A stretch of 64,000 nt of DNA from Nymphaea colorata (lineage: Eukaryota > Streptophyta > Magnoliopsida > Nymphaeales > Nymphaeaceae): positions 33,513,934 to 33,577,933 of the forward strand of contig NC_045138.2 in assembly GCF_008831285.2 (NCBI RefSeq). The letters are read 5' to 3'. The notes under the pieces are model-generated. The model worked only from the letters and a program-made list of their open reading frames with translations, had not been told where the DNA came from and did no database searches. Both the position numbers and the translations under genes were made by a program. Below, in pieces: positions 10,785-23,970 of this stretch. Numbering within the stretch: position 1 is the stretch's first letter; the number at the start of each line of letters is the position of its first letter.

Positions 10785-11255
10785 AAACTTCAATTTTATC
10801 CAACACCAACCGTAGGAGCTCTTCAAACACAAAATACTCCTTGTGAGGTCTACGCTTACATGCTCAAGGGGCTGAAAATATGGCTTTGGGATTCTCCTAC
10901 ACTTCTTGAGCTTCTTCTTTCGGTGGTATCCGCCCTTTGCATGCACGTCAAGAAGAGGCCATGCAAGCACAATGTTACCTACCCTAAAACTCATTCCTAG
11001 ACTAGCACATGATTTACTAGACATGATTTACTAGACAAAATAAGCTTTAGAAAGCTAAAATTAGGGGAAAATCAGGTAAATATTAGAAATTCCAACTCCA
11101 CGCACCCAGGTAGCAGAGTTTTATAAAAAATCTGTAATATCAAATCTTCAGGTCCAAAAATTCTGAAATAGGGCGTAAAGTTGAGTTCAACACCTAAATT
11201 TGACCAAAAAATAGATAAAGATCGATGGTGGACTGTCCTTCATTTTCCTTTCTTC
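10785..11255. repeat. Direct repeat D, copy 2
   Basis: Second copy of 9545-10020, about 1.24 kb downstream in the same orientation. It is preceded by a 48-bp tandem pair at about 10648-10744 (GGCACCAGTGCATCATATGC...). Confidence 0.7.
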
Positions 11256-11317
11256 TCGTTTCCCTTCTCATCCCCTTCCCTTCTCTTTCTTTCCTTTTCC
11301 TTTACATCCATTCATTT

Positions 11318-11764
11318 CTATCCTTCCATCCAAACAAACAGTGGGTAAGTTTTGACAGTCTCACATGCATGTAATTTTTGTGGGAAATCAAGAATAACAG
11401 AGCTTACACCTAAAAGAGTGATGGTAGAGCTGGTGACAAAGAAATTAATCCACAAAAGATGGAAAGAGAATACCTGAACTGCAAGGAGAGGCAGAAAGTA
11501 ATCATCAAAGTTGATCATCGTGCCATCAACCAGTGGCAACAAGGAATTGACAATGACTTGAACCTCACCAGCGGACATCAACTTCAACACACCGACCCAA
11601 TCGGCAGCAGCCACATCAAACCATACACCTTCGTCACAGCAATCAAACACATCAAACCATACACCTTCATCACAGCAATCAACGAAGTTGGTAGTCTCAC
11701 AAGGGAAGTGCAAGAGGCATCGGGAGAGGGATGACTTGAGGCGGCGTTCGGTGGTGGCTTCCAA
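11318..11764 (-). CDS. Unidentified reading frame with internal 36-bp duplication
   Basis: A 148-codon frame on the minus strand includes RRLKSSLSRCLLHFPCETTN and DCCDEGVWFDV twice; the 36-bp in-frame duplication is seen at about 11612-11683. I do not recognise a family. The first part looks protein-like, the end (ILDFPQKLHACETVK) less so. It may be an exon of a decayed gene or chance. Confidence 0.25.
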   Translation of the reverse strand: MEATTERRLKSSLSRCLLHFPCETTNFVDCCDEGVWFDVFDCCDEGVWFDVAAADWVGVLKLMSAGEVQVIVNSLLPLVDGTMINFDDYFLPLLAVQVFSFHLLWINFFVTSSTITLLGVSSVILDFPQKLHACETVKTYPLFVWMEG

Positions 11765-11769
11765 CAGCC

Positions 11770-14700
11770 TAGAGGATTTGTAAACGTAGCCCTTTTTGTA
11801 TATAAGAAGTGGATAGCATTTCCAAATCCCAAGCTGTTAATTACAACTTTCTCCCCTCCACCTTGTTGTTGTTCTTCACCTTCAACTCTTAATGTAGTGC
11901 ACCATCAGTAGTTCCAGTTCCTACCTCTAGAAACCTAAAACTAATGAAAATAGATATGCACTATTACACAAAACAGCAAGACTTAAACTCGCAGTTGACA
12001 TGCTGACCCCTTAGATGCGATGATAATGTCATCATAGATATTCAGCCAAGCAACCTAAAAACTTAAGCAATGAAGTATGCAATTCAAAGTATCAAAATGC
12101 GACACAACAACCAACATACCCCTTGATCAGATTTTATTTATCAAAAGAATCGAGTAAATACATTGAAAAATGAAAATCAAACAACTAAGTCAACAAAGCT
12201 CCTAAACAAACCCATTTCACAATGAAAGTGAAAAATAAACACTACAAGCTGGAAAACCACTAAGTAGACAATAAAAGAAAAAATTGAACTACCAGAAAAT
12301 CAAACCAACAATGGGTCAACTCAACAAAACTAAAATACTCTATCTAAACCAGAATGTGATCTTGAAAACAAATCAAACCAATGACCTTGACCTATGATGG
12401 ACATGTACAATGCTTAACTAAAGCATCTATTCGACTAACAAGACACGAAGAAACTGAGTACAAACCTGGTCTAAAACCATGACGGACCCAGGGACATAAT
12501 GCAGCTTCGATGGATGGAACTTTTAAAAATGTAACAATTCAAAATCGACTAATTCTTTTGAAAAGAGATAAAAGGCCTTCCATGACAGACTCAACCCTAA
12601 GTCTGGGTTATGTTGAATACACTCAGTTAATGATCTGTGTCTCCTGAGACAGAGGAAATGATAGAAAATTCATCACACTCAGCATGAGTGGACTAGGTTT
12701 TGAGGAATTTCATCTATTCCATGAATGGACAAGTGGTTTGGTAATGAAATGACAAACATCTTTCAAGACCAACGAGAATTAGTTAGTTCATCCTACGTCT
12801 AGGAAGCCTACAAATATAACAAGAGATGTCAAGTTTTCACTTTGAAATAGTTCAAAAACAATCAATTAACTCATAAGCAAGAGTGCCTGTGTTGTGCAAA
12901 TAGTATGACCTTCATTTACCCATAGTACCGTACAAGCATCAAGATTCATTTTGCGTCAATGCCATCAAATCTCTAGAAGGATGTCTTTCAATTTCCAAAA
13001 TATGAACATAAAGGAATCATCCTCGGCATCTTAGGTAATCAAGAAAGAGAAGCAGATATTGATCCCAACATCGCACATCTATGAAAGATTGTCACATTCA
13101 ATTCATGCGAGTTCAACCTTCATGCTTTTCATCACTTGGCAGGCACTTTTTTTTTCTTCTTCTTTTTTTTCTTTCTTTCTTTCTTTTGCATTTGGCCTTT
13201 TGGCTTTTCGATTTTTTTTTTCTTGTTTTTTTTTTTCAAGGCTGACCTTCACCTTTGAGGGAATACCTCACCACCCCAAAGGCTACTACGGAGCTCCACC
13301 GCTTTGGTGGTAATGTGTAGCTTTGTCACGTGTCCCACCCGTTTCAGCTTACGGGCTTCGATGAGCCAAAGGTTCATAAGTCGTTATCTTCGCGGGACAG
13401 ACATAAATCACCTATATGTCTACCCGGTACTCTCGATTAACGACTCAGAGGAACGACTACACAAGCCCCGAGCCCATCTCTCAACTCTCATTTTGCTACC
13501 TGCCAAGATCTTACAGAGCATTATGGCTTTTCTCTCAAGATATTTTCTTGTTGAATCCTTGTAGATGCTTGATCATCAGAGTCAATAGCATTTTCTAGTC
13601 TTGACTTTCTCAGCTTCATAAGTTTTTTCCTTACTGCTCATATACAGGAATTTTCAGCTTTCCTCTTCCATTGATTGACAACAAAAACTTAAAATTTTCT
13701 CCTTTTACTCGAGAAGGTACTAAGAATAAACCAAAGGCATATATCATGGTGTGAGAAAACAATTTTAACAATGTTTTTAAGTAAAATTTAAATTTTTTTC
13801 TTTTATAAAAATTCATGACATCAAATGGTATATCAAAAGGAGGAAGGAACTATACTCCCTAAAGAAACGACAAAATGAAAAACAAGATGGGTTGGTTGGG
13901 TAGAAAAACAAACTTCACCAATACTCCCATAAAATAGTGTCTTCTACACAAAAGGCTAGTTTAAGGGGGACAAGTTCCCATAAATGTTGGGTCCTTAACT
14001 GATTGCAGGTTTGGCAAATGGTTTGGGTTAAGCTCTTCACATTCCTTAAGGAAGAACAAAATAAACCAATACTACGCGGCAAGTTTTCTAAAATCATCAG
14101 TTAAACCATAATGACAACTACAGATTTGGACTCTGTTAGACCCCGAATGGTATGCCAAACTAAAGACCATGCACCTTGCTAGATAGCACAAATAATATTT
14201 GCTAAAAAATGACTGTCTAAGCAATAAGACAAAAAAGATATGCATAAATCAAAGCAAAATACCATACAAGTCTGCAGTTCACAATATAATACCTAAGCAT
14301 TCAGCCTATGATCAATGTGCAAGAAGGTACAGATACAACACTAGTTATAAACCATATAAAATCTAAATCCTACCTATCTTACAAACCAAAAAAATAACTT
14401 TGAGATATTTGGAGATCATGCACCAAAAACAAGACCGACAAATCAATCAACCAACCTAGTATAACCATTGAAATACAAGTTACCACAATTAGCAATAATG
14501 ATTTCAATGATTACACAAAGTGGTGCCACAACAATTCAAGTGTCCATTACAAAATCACAAAAAACCATTAGTCCACAATTCCCCAAACCTAACTATTTTT
14601 TTAGATGTGCCTATCTTATAGATGTGCCATCATATCATATAAGAATGTCCTTTCACTGTTAATTTCTGTCATGTTGTACTTTTTGCAAATTTCAGCTGCT

Positions 14701-15110
14701 TTTCCTGAAAGTTTCAGCTTGCATTTCCTGTGATAACCATAAACATGGAAAGTAGCTACCTACCATGTTGCAACAGTTTCATGCAAGACTTAAAATGACA
14801 GCAAGTGAATGCCAATCCTTTAGAAAACCTATAGCTGATACTATCCAAGCAAGGGCTACAAGATCACAACTAAGCTGGCAAAACTAAAACAACTTCAACA
14901 TAACATAGCAATCCTTTTTAGACATAATCTCAATGCAATTACAAGGCAAACAAATAACAGTTAAATAAATCTAAACTAGAACAGAAAAATAAGAAATAAT
15001 TGCTATCAATCTCAAGATCAAGAAGTATAAATAAGCATCATGTTTCAATAGAAAAAAAATACAATTTACTTAAGGAACTAAGGTAACTAGGAAAGAAAAC
15101 CTGCATACCA
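11770..15110. other. No recognisable gene; one GC-richer repeat-like patch
   Basis: AT-rich, short frames only. At about 13250-13560 a GC-richer patch (CACCACCCCAAAGGCTACTA, GGGACAGACATAAATCACC) follows a long CT/T tract and looks like a transposon or transcribed-repeat piece; no family assigned. Confidence 0.5.
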
Positions 15111-15111
15111 G

Positions 15112-15279
15112 GTGTCACAAAGAGAGTGCCCCACACTTGCAAACTCATGAGTTCGACCAGAACAAGGGTTAGAGCGTTCAATTACAAGACGTACCTTTGG
15201 AAACATACATGCATCTTCTTCACGTTTAAAAAAGTTGTTGATACGACCATTGAAGCACAAGAAGCAATAGCCTTTGATA
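15112..15279 (-). CDS. Possible exon of an unidentified gene
   Basis: The minus strand between TTTACAG and GCAG|GTTTTC is open in one frame: GYCFLCFNGRINNFFKREED, then RLVIERSNPCSGRTHEF and SLCDTWYA. Composition looks coding and several Cys are present. A second possible exon (15472-15543) reads MVSKEDANNLLNCKF to DPDISPE before GTATGT, but its phase does not join this one. Family unknown. Confidence 0.25.
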
Positions 15280-15599
15280 GACAGCCTGTAAAGGTAGAAA
15301 AAGAATTAATTTTCATGAAGAAAAATGTGCATGTGCATCATGAGAAAGAAGCAAGTTACTCTGCTAAGGAAAGGAAAGTGGGGGATCCAAGTTTCCTAGA
15401 AATAAAACACAATTATGATGATACATTTTTTAAAAGTTTCGAGAAGCTAGTAAACTGGCTGATGCAAGAACATACCTCTGGACTGATATCTGGGTCAAGC
15501 CTGAACTTACAATTTAAGAGATTGTTGGCATCCTCTTTAGAGACCATTCAATTAACTAGACTGCTCTGGTTCTCTGACATATCTAAAGTTGGATACTAG

Positions 15600-16117
15600 C
15601 TCAACAAAAAGGAGATCCTTTTAAATATGAAGTGTATTGAAATACTCTTCTCTACTTTCTTTGATGGAATCAAATATTGTGAAGTGTATTATGTTGGAAA
15701 TGGTGCTTCTATCCAACATTGCACCAAGTAGCTTTTATACCCAAACATTTTGGAGTGGAAAATGGTTTAAATCCATAGACATCTGAAAATTGAGGTGCAT
15801 GGATTAGGAGGTGCAACGACATCTAATGGCCAAGATATCCATTGACCAGTAGAAGACACCTCCTCTCTTCCTATTCAAACATTATCGAGAACGTCGTAGC
15901 CCGGACTGTCATTTTAAAATTTAAACACAACAATAGATACTTGGACGACCTCGTTTACACTTTTTGGCGAACGGTTGTTATTATTATTATTACGTGTTTT
16001 CATTATAATACTAAAGAGGCCAAAAGTTTTTACTTTGAGAAAATCTAAATATCTGCTTCTGACGATAAGCTCATGTATTTTCTGTTTGAATGCCATTAAT
16101 CGTATAATATATATATG

Positions 16118-16149
<32 letters not shown>

Positions 16150-16700
16150 GACACACGCCTTCAGTTTAATGTTTTGATCGAAATTACAATCTAAACATGA
16201 AATTTTAAGCACATTGTAACGAAGTAAATTCTTTGATGAATTAACCAATTACACTGACCAATATCTAAGGTCAGACCTGTTGGGTTGAACGATGAAGAAA
16301 GATCAAGTTGACAGTCGGATGTTTCCGACAGATATTTGTAAAGCACACTTACAATACTCTGCTCTACTTTCTTCAATAGTAGTGACACGCATCCAAGGTG
16401 TACAAGGAAATGTGAAGCACAAACACTTAAAAATTATCATTGTGTCGTATTTAAAGAACAAAGAGGAAACAGAAACAGGCCAAACGTGATGCAAAGTGCA
16501 CATGCGCGTTCATGCCATATGGCAAAAAATGAATGAGAAAGCATGTAAAAGAAAGTTTAAAAGTTGAAACAAGCATGCGACCGCTCACTCAGTAAGTGCG
16601 CCTTCTCAAGATCTCAGCGGGTTCTTCTTCCATATTAATTTTCACCAAGAATCTGCCATTTCCTGCTATAGAAAACTGTGGATTTTTGTAACCCTGCCCA
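15600..16700. other. No gene seen
   Basis: AT-rich, with the TA microsatellite at 16108. No splice-joined frame found. Confidence 0.5.
16108..16145. repeat. TA microsatellite
   Basis: Tract of TATATATGTACATATATATA type, about 38 bp. Confidence 0.9.
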
Positions 16701-16739
16701 TTGTTGTTTCAACGAAAAAGGGCATAGGCCTAGTCCGTC

Positions 16740-16906
16740 CCTGGTCTGCTCCTTCCCCCAACAAGTCCCGCCACTGCCGAGAACCTGAGGGGTTCATTCA
16801 AACGCTTCGTTGCCTCATGGGAGAAACGAATCACTGGAACCTTGCCATCGAAGGCGACCTGAGCATCTTCGACATCCATCAGCTTCGGCTTCTCTTGCTT
16901 GCTCAT
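16740..16906 (-). CDS. Possible N-terminal exon of an unidentified gene
   Basis: GC-rich island. From ATG at 16906 the minus strand reads MSKQEKPKLMDVEDAQVAFD, then GKVPVIRFSHEATKRLNEPL, with a possible donor CCCTCAG|GTTCTC. Looks like a genuine protein start but I know no family, and I find no following exon. Confidence 0.25.
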
Positions 16907-17492
16907 AATCGATACTCAGGAACGACGAGAAGACTCTCCTTCCTCCATCGTGACTTCTATTGGGGGGCCGCAGCTGACTCCTTGCCGCTGTCTTCCGCCC
17001 CGGGAAAGAGGATCGACCATCGGGGACCGGCAGCCATAGCCGGACTCGTTCCCACTGCTCGTGGCCAGGCGAACCCTAAGCCCTCTCGCACTACGCTCAC
17101 CGAACTACGATTTGGTTGCTTGCTAATCATAATTAATTTCACATTACTTGTTGCTTTTTGGTAGGTAATCTAACGGATCGGACACCATAATTCTATTTAT
17201 AGATGTTCACGCATTCGAATTCGAACTCGAATATGGATGAAGAAATTTCTATACCATATAGAAATCCAACTTTTTAAACTTGTTGAAAAATTTAACCCAG
17301 AGCTAGTTTTATGCCCGAGCAATCTATCCCCGATTGACTATGCCCGTTGCGGATGCATGAAAACACAAGGAAACTCGCATTGTGATTCTACTTCTACAGT
17401 TTGAGAGGGGCAAGACAAATGAGATGACCAACAGGAATCAACAAATAAAGGAGAAGTAATGAGAATGACAGAGATCAGATCGGAGGTCTAAC

Positions 17493-17579
17493 CTGCTCAA
17501 CCATGCTGCCCAGAAGGAGATGCCTTTTCCAACCCGAACTATGCTTCTTGGCGTCCAACTCCTCAACCCCAAAAGCCAT
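17493..17579 (-). CDS. Possible short 5' exon of an unidentified gene
   Basis: Minus strand MAFGVEELDAKKHSSGW then KRHLLLGSMVEQ, 29 codons, ending at CAG|GTTAGA. It lies 590 bp before the 16906 ATG on the same strand. Whether both belong to one gene cannot be told. Confidence 0.22.
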
Positions 17580-18566
17580 GATGCCTCCTCCTCGACTCTC
17601 TCTCCTCTCTCTTTTGGCGTTCGACGAAGAAGGATGGGAGGGTTCCCCAACGTCTATTTTTCTTCTACCGTTTTTTTAAATTCTGGAACCTAATAAAAAG
17701 GAAGGCGAGAAGGGTTGCTATTTTTAAATAGGAACCGCAACTTCCATGTTACTTTTTAAATTTGACTTTTTTGAGACTTTTCAGTTTTCTCAATAAAATC
17801 CTATTATTTCACTTTCTATGGACGCCCATGATGGCTTCTGCTTGCCTTCTTCTTCTTCACGTCGACAGTTAGATATGAATAAATCCCTCTTTTTCCTGAA
17901 ACCAGATGGGGCCTACAGGTGCCCGGCAAGTGAGTTTGCAAGGATACTCGGATCATATGCAATCGGCTGAATTGGAACCTGCAAATTTATTATGTCTTAA
18001 TATTAACTATTTATCACGTTTTTATCTGCTTGCTTAGGAAAACAAAACTATATCAGATGCAATCTATTTTTGTAAGACTTGGTCTGTCATACATCTTTAA
18101 TAGAAAGCATTGAAAGCATTAGCCCATGCATTTCATATTTAAACATCTAAAAATTACTTTGTCTATCCAAATGTACAAACCCAAAATATATACTTTTAGA
18201 TTTATACAAGGTGCTCACCAATTTTGATTTACATTAAAACCAACGGGTTTAAATTGATTGAGAATTTGAGGGGCCATAAAATCCAATCGACACATTATTG
18301 AGTTTCCCATCCTTTTTCAAACTCAAGTTTGACCGCCCGAACTCATCAAGTCAAATCAGAAAACAGAGGGTGGGATCTGGTCAAACAATCATAAAACTCG
18401 TAGAACGTCGGTTGGCCGAAATACACACACATCCGATATTGTTGATAGTTGAGGTCATTGCCATTGTTTAGCTGAAGCTTAGGTACCTAATCTTCTCAAA
18501 GACAAGAATGTAAGCAGTCGAGCTGTTCTATATTAGCTGAGATAAATTGAGTGAACATAAATCTAA

Positions 18567-20282
18567 TCATCTTCTCTGAAAATTAAGCTTAGATATACAA
18601 TAAGCAAACAAAGAAGCGAAGGCAACACGGTATGCGATGAGAAAACGCCACAACGCCCAACTGATCATGCGGAAAGCCAAATAAATCTTTCAGGACCAAA
18701 CTAACTGCCTTCTTTTCTCCAAATACGTCAATCACCTTGTCTATGTCACCATACTGTGATGTAAAAAGTCCACGGATAGTCCAATTTGAAGGGGTCATCC
18801 AGTATAGCCATATCCACCACTTTGGAATTGCTGTATCAGAAAAGAGTTGACCTCATTAGTGAATATTAGCACAATCCCATAACTATTTTCTTTCTTAAGG
18901 TCACATCCGAGGTTAATTAGTTACTTGTGTAATTAGTCAGATAAACATTAGTCATGATGGAACATATCCTGCACCAGTATAAGCAAGCTTCAGGCTTTTG
19001 AGGCTATTCTCAGTATGCGATTGTTTGCCTGATGTGATGAGGTTTCAGATGATCTTCTACAAGCATCAAGGAGCAGCCTTTTTACCCTACCACATCTTAA
19101 TTGCTTCACCCATCATGCATGGGTTAGAAATGTCTTTTAGCTCATTCCTTGGATCAAGAGTGATCTGCCACCTAAAATAGTTAGTGAAAGCATGTCCTTT
19201 GATTATCACTAGGTTGGGTACTCTGAGTAGATGTTGGATGCATTGAATACGATGCAACTCTGAATGACTACTTCCTAGAGTACATGAATTTGCTGGTGCC
19301 CAAGATAGAACGAGCAATAGTTGTTATAGATCAAGCTCTACTGGAGCATTTCCAGACCCTTTTCAGAAAGCAAACTAATTAATGTTGAGCAAGAATCCAG
19401 AAGTATTCTATAACGACATCCAGAAAAGCAAAAGCACAAATCTATTCTTACTTTTCCAGATATCAGGAAGCCAGAAAAGAGAGTCAGTAATGTGTTGAAA
19501 ACAGATTGCAGGATAGCAGCAATTTGAGCGTTTGGAGTTAATGAGACCACCAGCATCCCAAGATGAGCATAGAAAATAGCAAAAAGATGTACCATAAGAT
19601 CTTATAAGCAGACCAGTAATAACCAACTGAAGGGTATGTGATAATCCAAAATGTAACAGCTTGGATCAATGCACAAGGAATTTCGATGGCGACCTGCATT
19701 CATACAGATGAAATAGAAATTCAGTTGAAATAATTTTTTTTCTTGGTATTTTCCTGCATCTATTTCCACCACTATGGATAAAACGTTAGATGTTATCTGA
19801 TGTCCAACTTGAACCCAACTTCGAATTTTCATACTCAAGAAATTCATTATATGGAAAAAGTGATCAATCGCTACCATTTGTACAACCATTTTATCAAATC
19901 AGTGGATCTTCAAAATCAATTATATCAAGCAATTGGATCTGATAAAATTATGTACATTGAATCCTTTCGAGCAATTGGATTTGATAAAATTATGTACATT
20001 GAATCCTTTATCTATGACTGACAGCCTGTTCCTGACTAGTTGGATGAGGCAATAGCTACATCTACTGTATTTACATCTGTACCCCAACCCACCACCAGGA
20101 ATACAAGTGATTCTTAAACTGAAAAACATATGATTCTTGGAAGAGGTGACATATATGGGCATAACAATAAGATTTTAAACTAGAGTAGTAATTTTTTCCA
20201 ACCTGTGCCAGTGAATAGGCACGTGCAGAGTACATTCCGGCAAATCTTTCCCGATACATGACTATCCTCAGTTGCTACCGGA
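18567..20282 (-). pseudogene. ABCG (PDR-type) ABC transporter, 5'-truncated C-terminal pseudogene
   Basis: Three minus-strand exons resemble the C-terminal membrane half of plant PDR transporters, plasma-membrane exporters. Exon at 20203-20282: VATE (then a small deletion) IVMYRERFAGMYSARAYSLAQ, donor CAG|GTTGG. Exon at 19452-19693: [27 protein letters not shown], then a shift into [19 protein letters not shown] and [10 protein letters not shown], donor GTAAGA. Exon at 18567-18830: AIPKWWIWLYWMTPSNW, GEKKAVSLVLKDLFGFPHDQ, a shift, then KLNFQRR and TGA, the family's usual end. At least three frame breaks. The upstream nucleotide-binding halves are missing: repeat family C begins at 20284, right where the exon breaks off. 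Confidence 0.88.
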
Positions 20283-20283
20283 A

Positions 20284-20795
20284 TGAATAGCTATGCACAA
20301 CAGCAGAATATTTATTCTTCAAACATTGAATCTCACGTCTATAAAGTATGAAATACTAACTATTATTAAGTTATCATGTTAACTATTAACCACTTCTATA
20401 GAAACAAAACATGGCACTAAAAAATCTGTCTTCAGCCGAAGAGATATGTACAAAACATGGATTCCACAGACATTAAAAAAATATAAAAAATATACATAAC
20501 GCATTAACTATTACAAGGCACAGAAAATCTAAAAATAAAAACGGAAGAGTTTCTAACCGACAGAATGCATAGCTCAGTTTCTAACGGACAGGGTTTCTGA
20601 TGGGACAGAAACAAAACAACCAACAAAAAGCCAAGGCACAATAAATTAAAAAATCCAACACAAATAGGCTGAAAACTCCAATGTAATAGACTGAAAAATA
20701 TAATCCCAATAGACGTAACATCATAAATCTTTCATCTTAAAAAAAATGATAATTCATAAATCATAAAAGCAAAACAAAAATAACTTTGCATGTAA
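20284..20795. repeat. Repeat family C, single unit
   Basis: TGAATAGCTATGCACAACAG to AAATAACTTTGCAT; matches units of the 26-29.3 kb array. Truncates the ABCG pseudogene. Confidence 0.85.
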
Positions 20796-21324
20796 CACCT
20801 TGTGAGCAATCAATCAAAACAATTAGAAGCATTAAATCAATTTACTTAATTCTCATTTTGCTCGTATGTGTGTCTGTCTGTACGTGCTTGTGTTTTTGTG
20901 TTAAGTGTGAAATATGTTTAACCCAAAGCCACAAAGCAAATACCATTCTCGCTTATAAGAAAAGAAAAGTGTCTCCATTTTTGTCACTATTAAACCAAGG
21001 GTGTTCCTGAAAGGGCAGAAAGAATGTCTCAGAAGACGTTCTCTATTTCCATTTAGGGTGTTTAGTCCAAAGAGCAAGTCTGTAGTCCAAGAGATAGTGG
21101 AGCGGCAAGGAGATGACGCACACTATCCCAGTTGGGAAAACACTCAACAAGTGCACCAATGCCTTCCAGAGTTAACACCTTGAGGACACGTTAAGGTTTG
21201 AGGGAAGGGTGACTGATAGTACCCCTGATATGAAGTCTTGAAATGTAAATGACGATAATATAGTATGACTAAGAGTAGGGGACCTGGATCCACTTACTAT
21301 GAGGCCCCACTTGTATCACCCTTC

Positions 21325-21362
<38 letters not shown>

Positions 21363-21840
21363 TAGGGTGATCCGACTTTTATGAAAAAGGTAACGAAAGT
21401 AATCCCCCTGTTGGTGTTGGGGTTTGTCCTAATTTGGTGGGTAATCACTCTTTCTTCTTCATTTCCCCTTTCTATTCTCGAACGCAGCTGGGCAGAGTCG
21501 AGATAGTAGAAGGAAAGCGAGAGAAGCTACCAACGTGCTTTGAACCCAAAATTATGTATGCATGAAATATACTGGAGAGGAAGTGCGCATGCACGAGAAT
21601 TCAACCATGGGCACAAAATTGATTCATATGCAAAGCAAAGCACTAACTTGTTATTAGAAAGAGAAATTTATGTTTTCTGCGCAATGATTTGAAAAAGTTA
21701 GAAAGTCTATATAACACTGCAAAAGCAGATAAAATAAACCGCAAAATGGAGAAAAAATCTGCATTACACACTGCATATACGCCTAAGCTATTAGATGATC
21801 CAACTTTGGAACCTATAGAATAGAAGTCTGATTTTAAATG
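20796..21840. other. No gene seen
   Basis: Low-coding AT-rich sequence with a TA/TG microsatellite; short frames only. Confidence 0.5.
21325..21361. repeat. TA/TG microsatellite
   Basis: (AT)n followed by (GT)n; flanked by the inverted words ATCACCCT and AGGGTGAT. Confidence 0.9.
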
Positions 21841-22170
21841 GTCTAGGACGTTGGATTTTAAACTTATATATATGATATGGATTAGAGGTCTCATCCAATC
21901 CCCTTTGGCATGTTGGATTTGGGATTTCGACCAATGGTCAAGATCAGAGGTCTCACCTGATCTGGTTTGGGATGTTGGATTCAAGATTTTGAATATATAT
22001 ATGATACGGATTAGAGGTCTCATCCAATCCGGTTTGGGATGTTGGATTTGGGATTTCGAAAAAATGGTCAAGATCATAGGTCTCACCTGATCTGGTCTGG
22101 GATATTGGACTCAAGATTTTGAACAACCAGCTAGAACACAGATCTCACCTTATGCGGTCTAGGATGTCGA
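21841..22170. repeat. Tandem repeat, about 60-bp half-units in a 125-bp pair
   Basis: GGTCTCATCCAATC..TTGGGATGTTGGATTTGGGATTTCGA alternates with GGTCTCACCTGATCTGG..TTGGATTCAAGATTTTGA, two full pairs and a partial one. A related scrap (GGTCCGATCTAGTCCGGCTT) lies at the gap edge, 22696. Confidence 0.75.
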
Positions 22171-22735
22171 ATGTATATTTTGAATGTGGATGTGAATTTT
22201 AAAATATTAACCCAAGTCTAGACCATGTTTAAAATCGCTTTGAGTATACATACAATCCAATGGAATTTAGAAACCTAAAAGTTGAAAGGTGCATTTACAA
22301 ACTTGAGAATTTAGCAATGATTTAAGAGAAGTGTGAAATCAAATCCAAATGCTGGATTGGATTTTGAACTTTAAAACTCGAACCTCTACTTTACACCACG
22401 CTAAAAATCATTTTAAAAATTCATTCAATCCACTATAACCAACAAACATCAAAATGGAAAAGTGCATTGAAAAACTTTGAGAATTTGACAAGCATTTAGG
22501 AAATATTTTAAATCAAATACAAGGAATTGAGAAGATTCGAAGATCTATATAGACAAAGTAATATTCTTCAAGTGATTTCAAAAACTCCTAAGGGATGTGA
22601 AAAGAATTTACAGGAAATCAAAAAGCCACCCATCTGTTTCATGTGATCAAATATATGAGACGGGATATGAAATTTTGATATAAGAGATAGATAAAGGTCC
22701 GATCTAGTCCGGCTTGCCAAATGGAATTTGGGATT

Positions 22736-22835
22736 NNNNNNNNNNNNNNNNNNNNNNNNNNNNNNNNNNNNNNNNNNNNNNNNNNNNNNNNNNNNNNNNN
22801 NNNNNNNNNNNNNNNNNNNNNNNNNNNNNNNNNNN
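22736..22835. other. Assembly gap, 100 N
   Basis: Exactly 100 N, the usual placeholder for a gap of unknown size. It lies between AT-rich tandem-repeat sequence and the most diverged copy of segment A. Confidence 0.99.
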
Positions 22836-22859
22836 AACATACAGCCATAGCCATTTTCA

Positions 22860-23630
22860 TTTGAAGCGCACACCTCCATGAATGAGGCGTGCACCTCAGG
22901 TGCCGGCTTACCCCTCTCTGTCTCTTCCTCTTGGTTTTGTGATTAATGCTTCTATATTGTCATATTTCATAATTTTTTTGTTTACTTTTTGGTGCAACAA
23001 TGACAAATAGGAAGGGGATTGCTAACATATCCAACTAGGTTTATGCTTATACAGGTCTGTTTCATACTCAGAGTTCCTAATATTCGATATTTTGTCACCC
23101 TAATTTGTTTCATTGATCAAAAGTTGCAGTCCACATCATTTCCGATTTCAATTATCGAATTTCCTTTAACAGTGAAATTACATTATTTGAGTCGATCAGT
23201 TACCTCTACCTAAGATATGCAATGCAAAGTGCTTGGAGGAAATCGTGTCAAACATGGGATTGTCTGAGGGTGCTTCGCACAGAAATGAAGGACGTTTTGA
23301 GGAATCAGCCTCAGTTTGTTGCGAGGTTCCTCAGATATCCTTCACAACAAAAGTGTGCATGAGCAATCCAACGACAAACATCATTCACCTTTAGTAGCTA
23401 TCTCATTGTCATCCTTTATATTGCTGTACGGAAGCCTCTTCGTGTTTGCATGAAAAAATACAACAAAATTAATTCCCCTCTACAACAGGAAGTCCCTATA
23501 GCTGATAAATTATGGATCTCAAAACTAAACATATACAGACCATGAACCATAGAGATCTTCACACAGATCAACAAGATTATGCCAATAATTGAAGTTTTGA
23601 AACCCTTAACCACAGAGATTTTCACAAAAT
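22860..23630 (+). repeat. Segment A, copy 4 (partial, most diverged)
   Basis: Starts right after the assembly gap with GCGCACACCTCCATGAATGA, then GGTGCCGGCTTACC, matching 2960-3600 and 43060-43800 with many changes. Continues into segment B copy 4. The part holding kinase and mitochondrial pieces is absent or lost in the gap. Confidence 0.75.
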
Positions 23631-23631
23631 A

Positions 23632-23970
23632 GTGTTAACTGACAGTGAGGTGCTATACAGGAAAAGATAACTGTAGTGAGGAAACCGAACAAAAAAAAAT
23701 AAGACCAAAACACTGGAAAAATAAGACCGAAACACTGGCGACAAAAGCAAGTGGCCCGATCTCATTCAATTGTTGATTTTCCTAAACCTGATCCTTAAAA
23801 GCCAGAACAAGTCAAGGTTGGAACCCTAGGCACATCCCCACAACAATCATGCACACTACAAGAAGACCAAGTACGACTAAAATCGAAACCCTTGTGGTTG
23901 CTTCTAAGGATCCGTTGAAATCAAACCCTCTCCTCCGTTTGATGTTAAATTAGAACTTTCCTATTTCAAT
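23632..23970 (+). repeat. Segment B, copy 4 (partial)
   Basis: Matches 6703-7010 (GTTAACTGACAGTGAGGTGC to ACTTTCCTATTTCAATT). It starts inside the cathepsin-like exon and stops just before the kinase piece, so it keeps neither. Confidence 0.8.
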
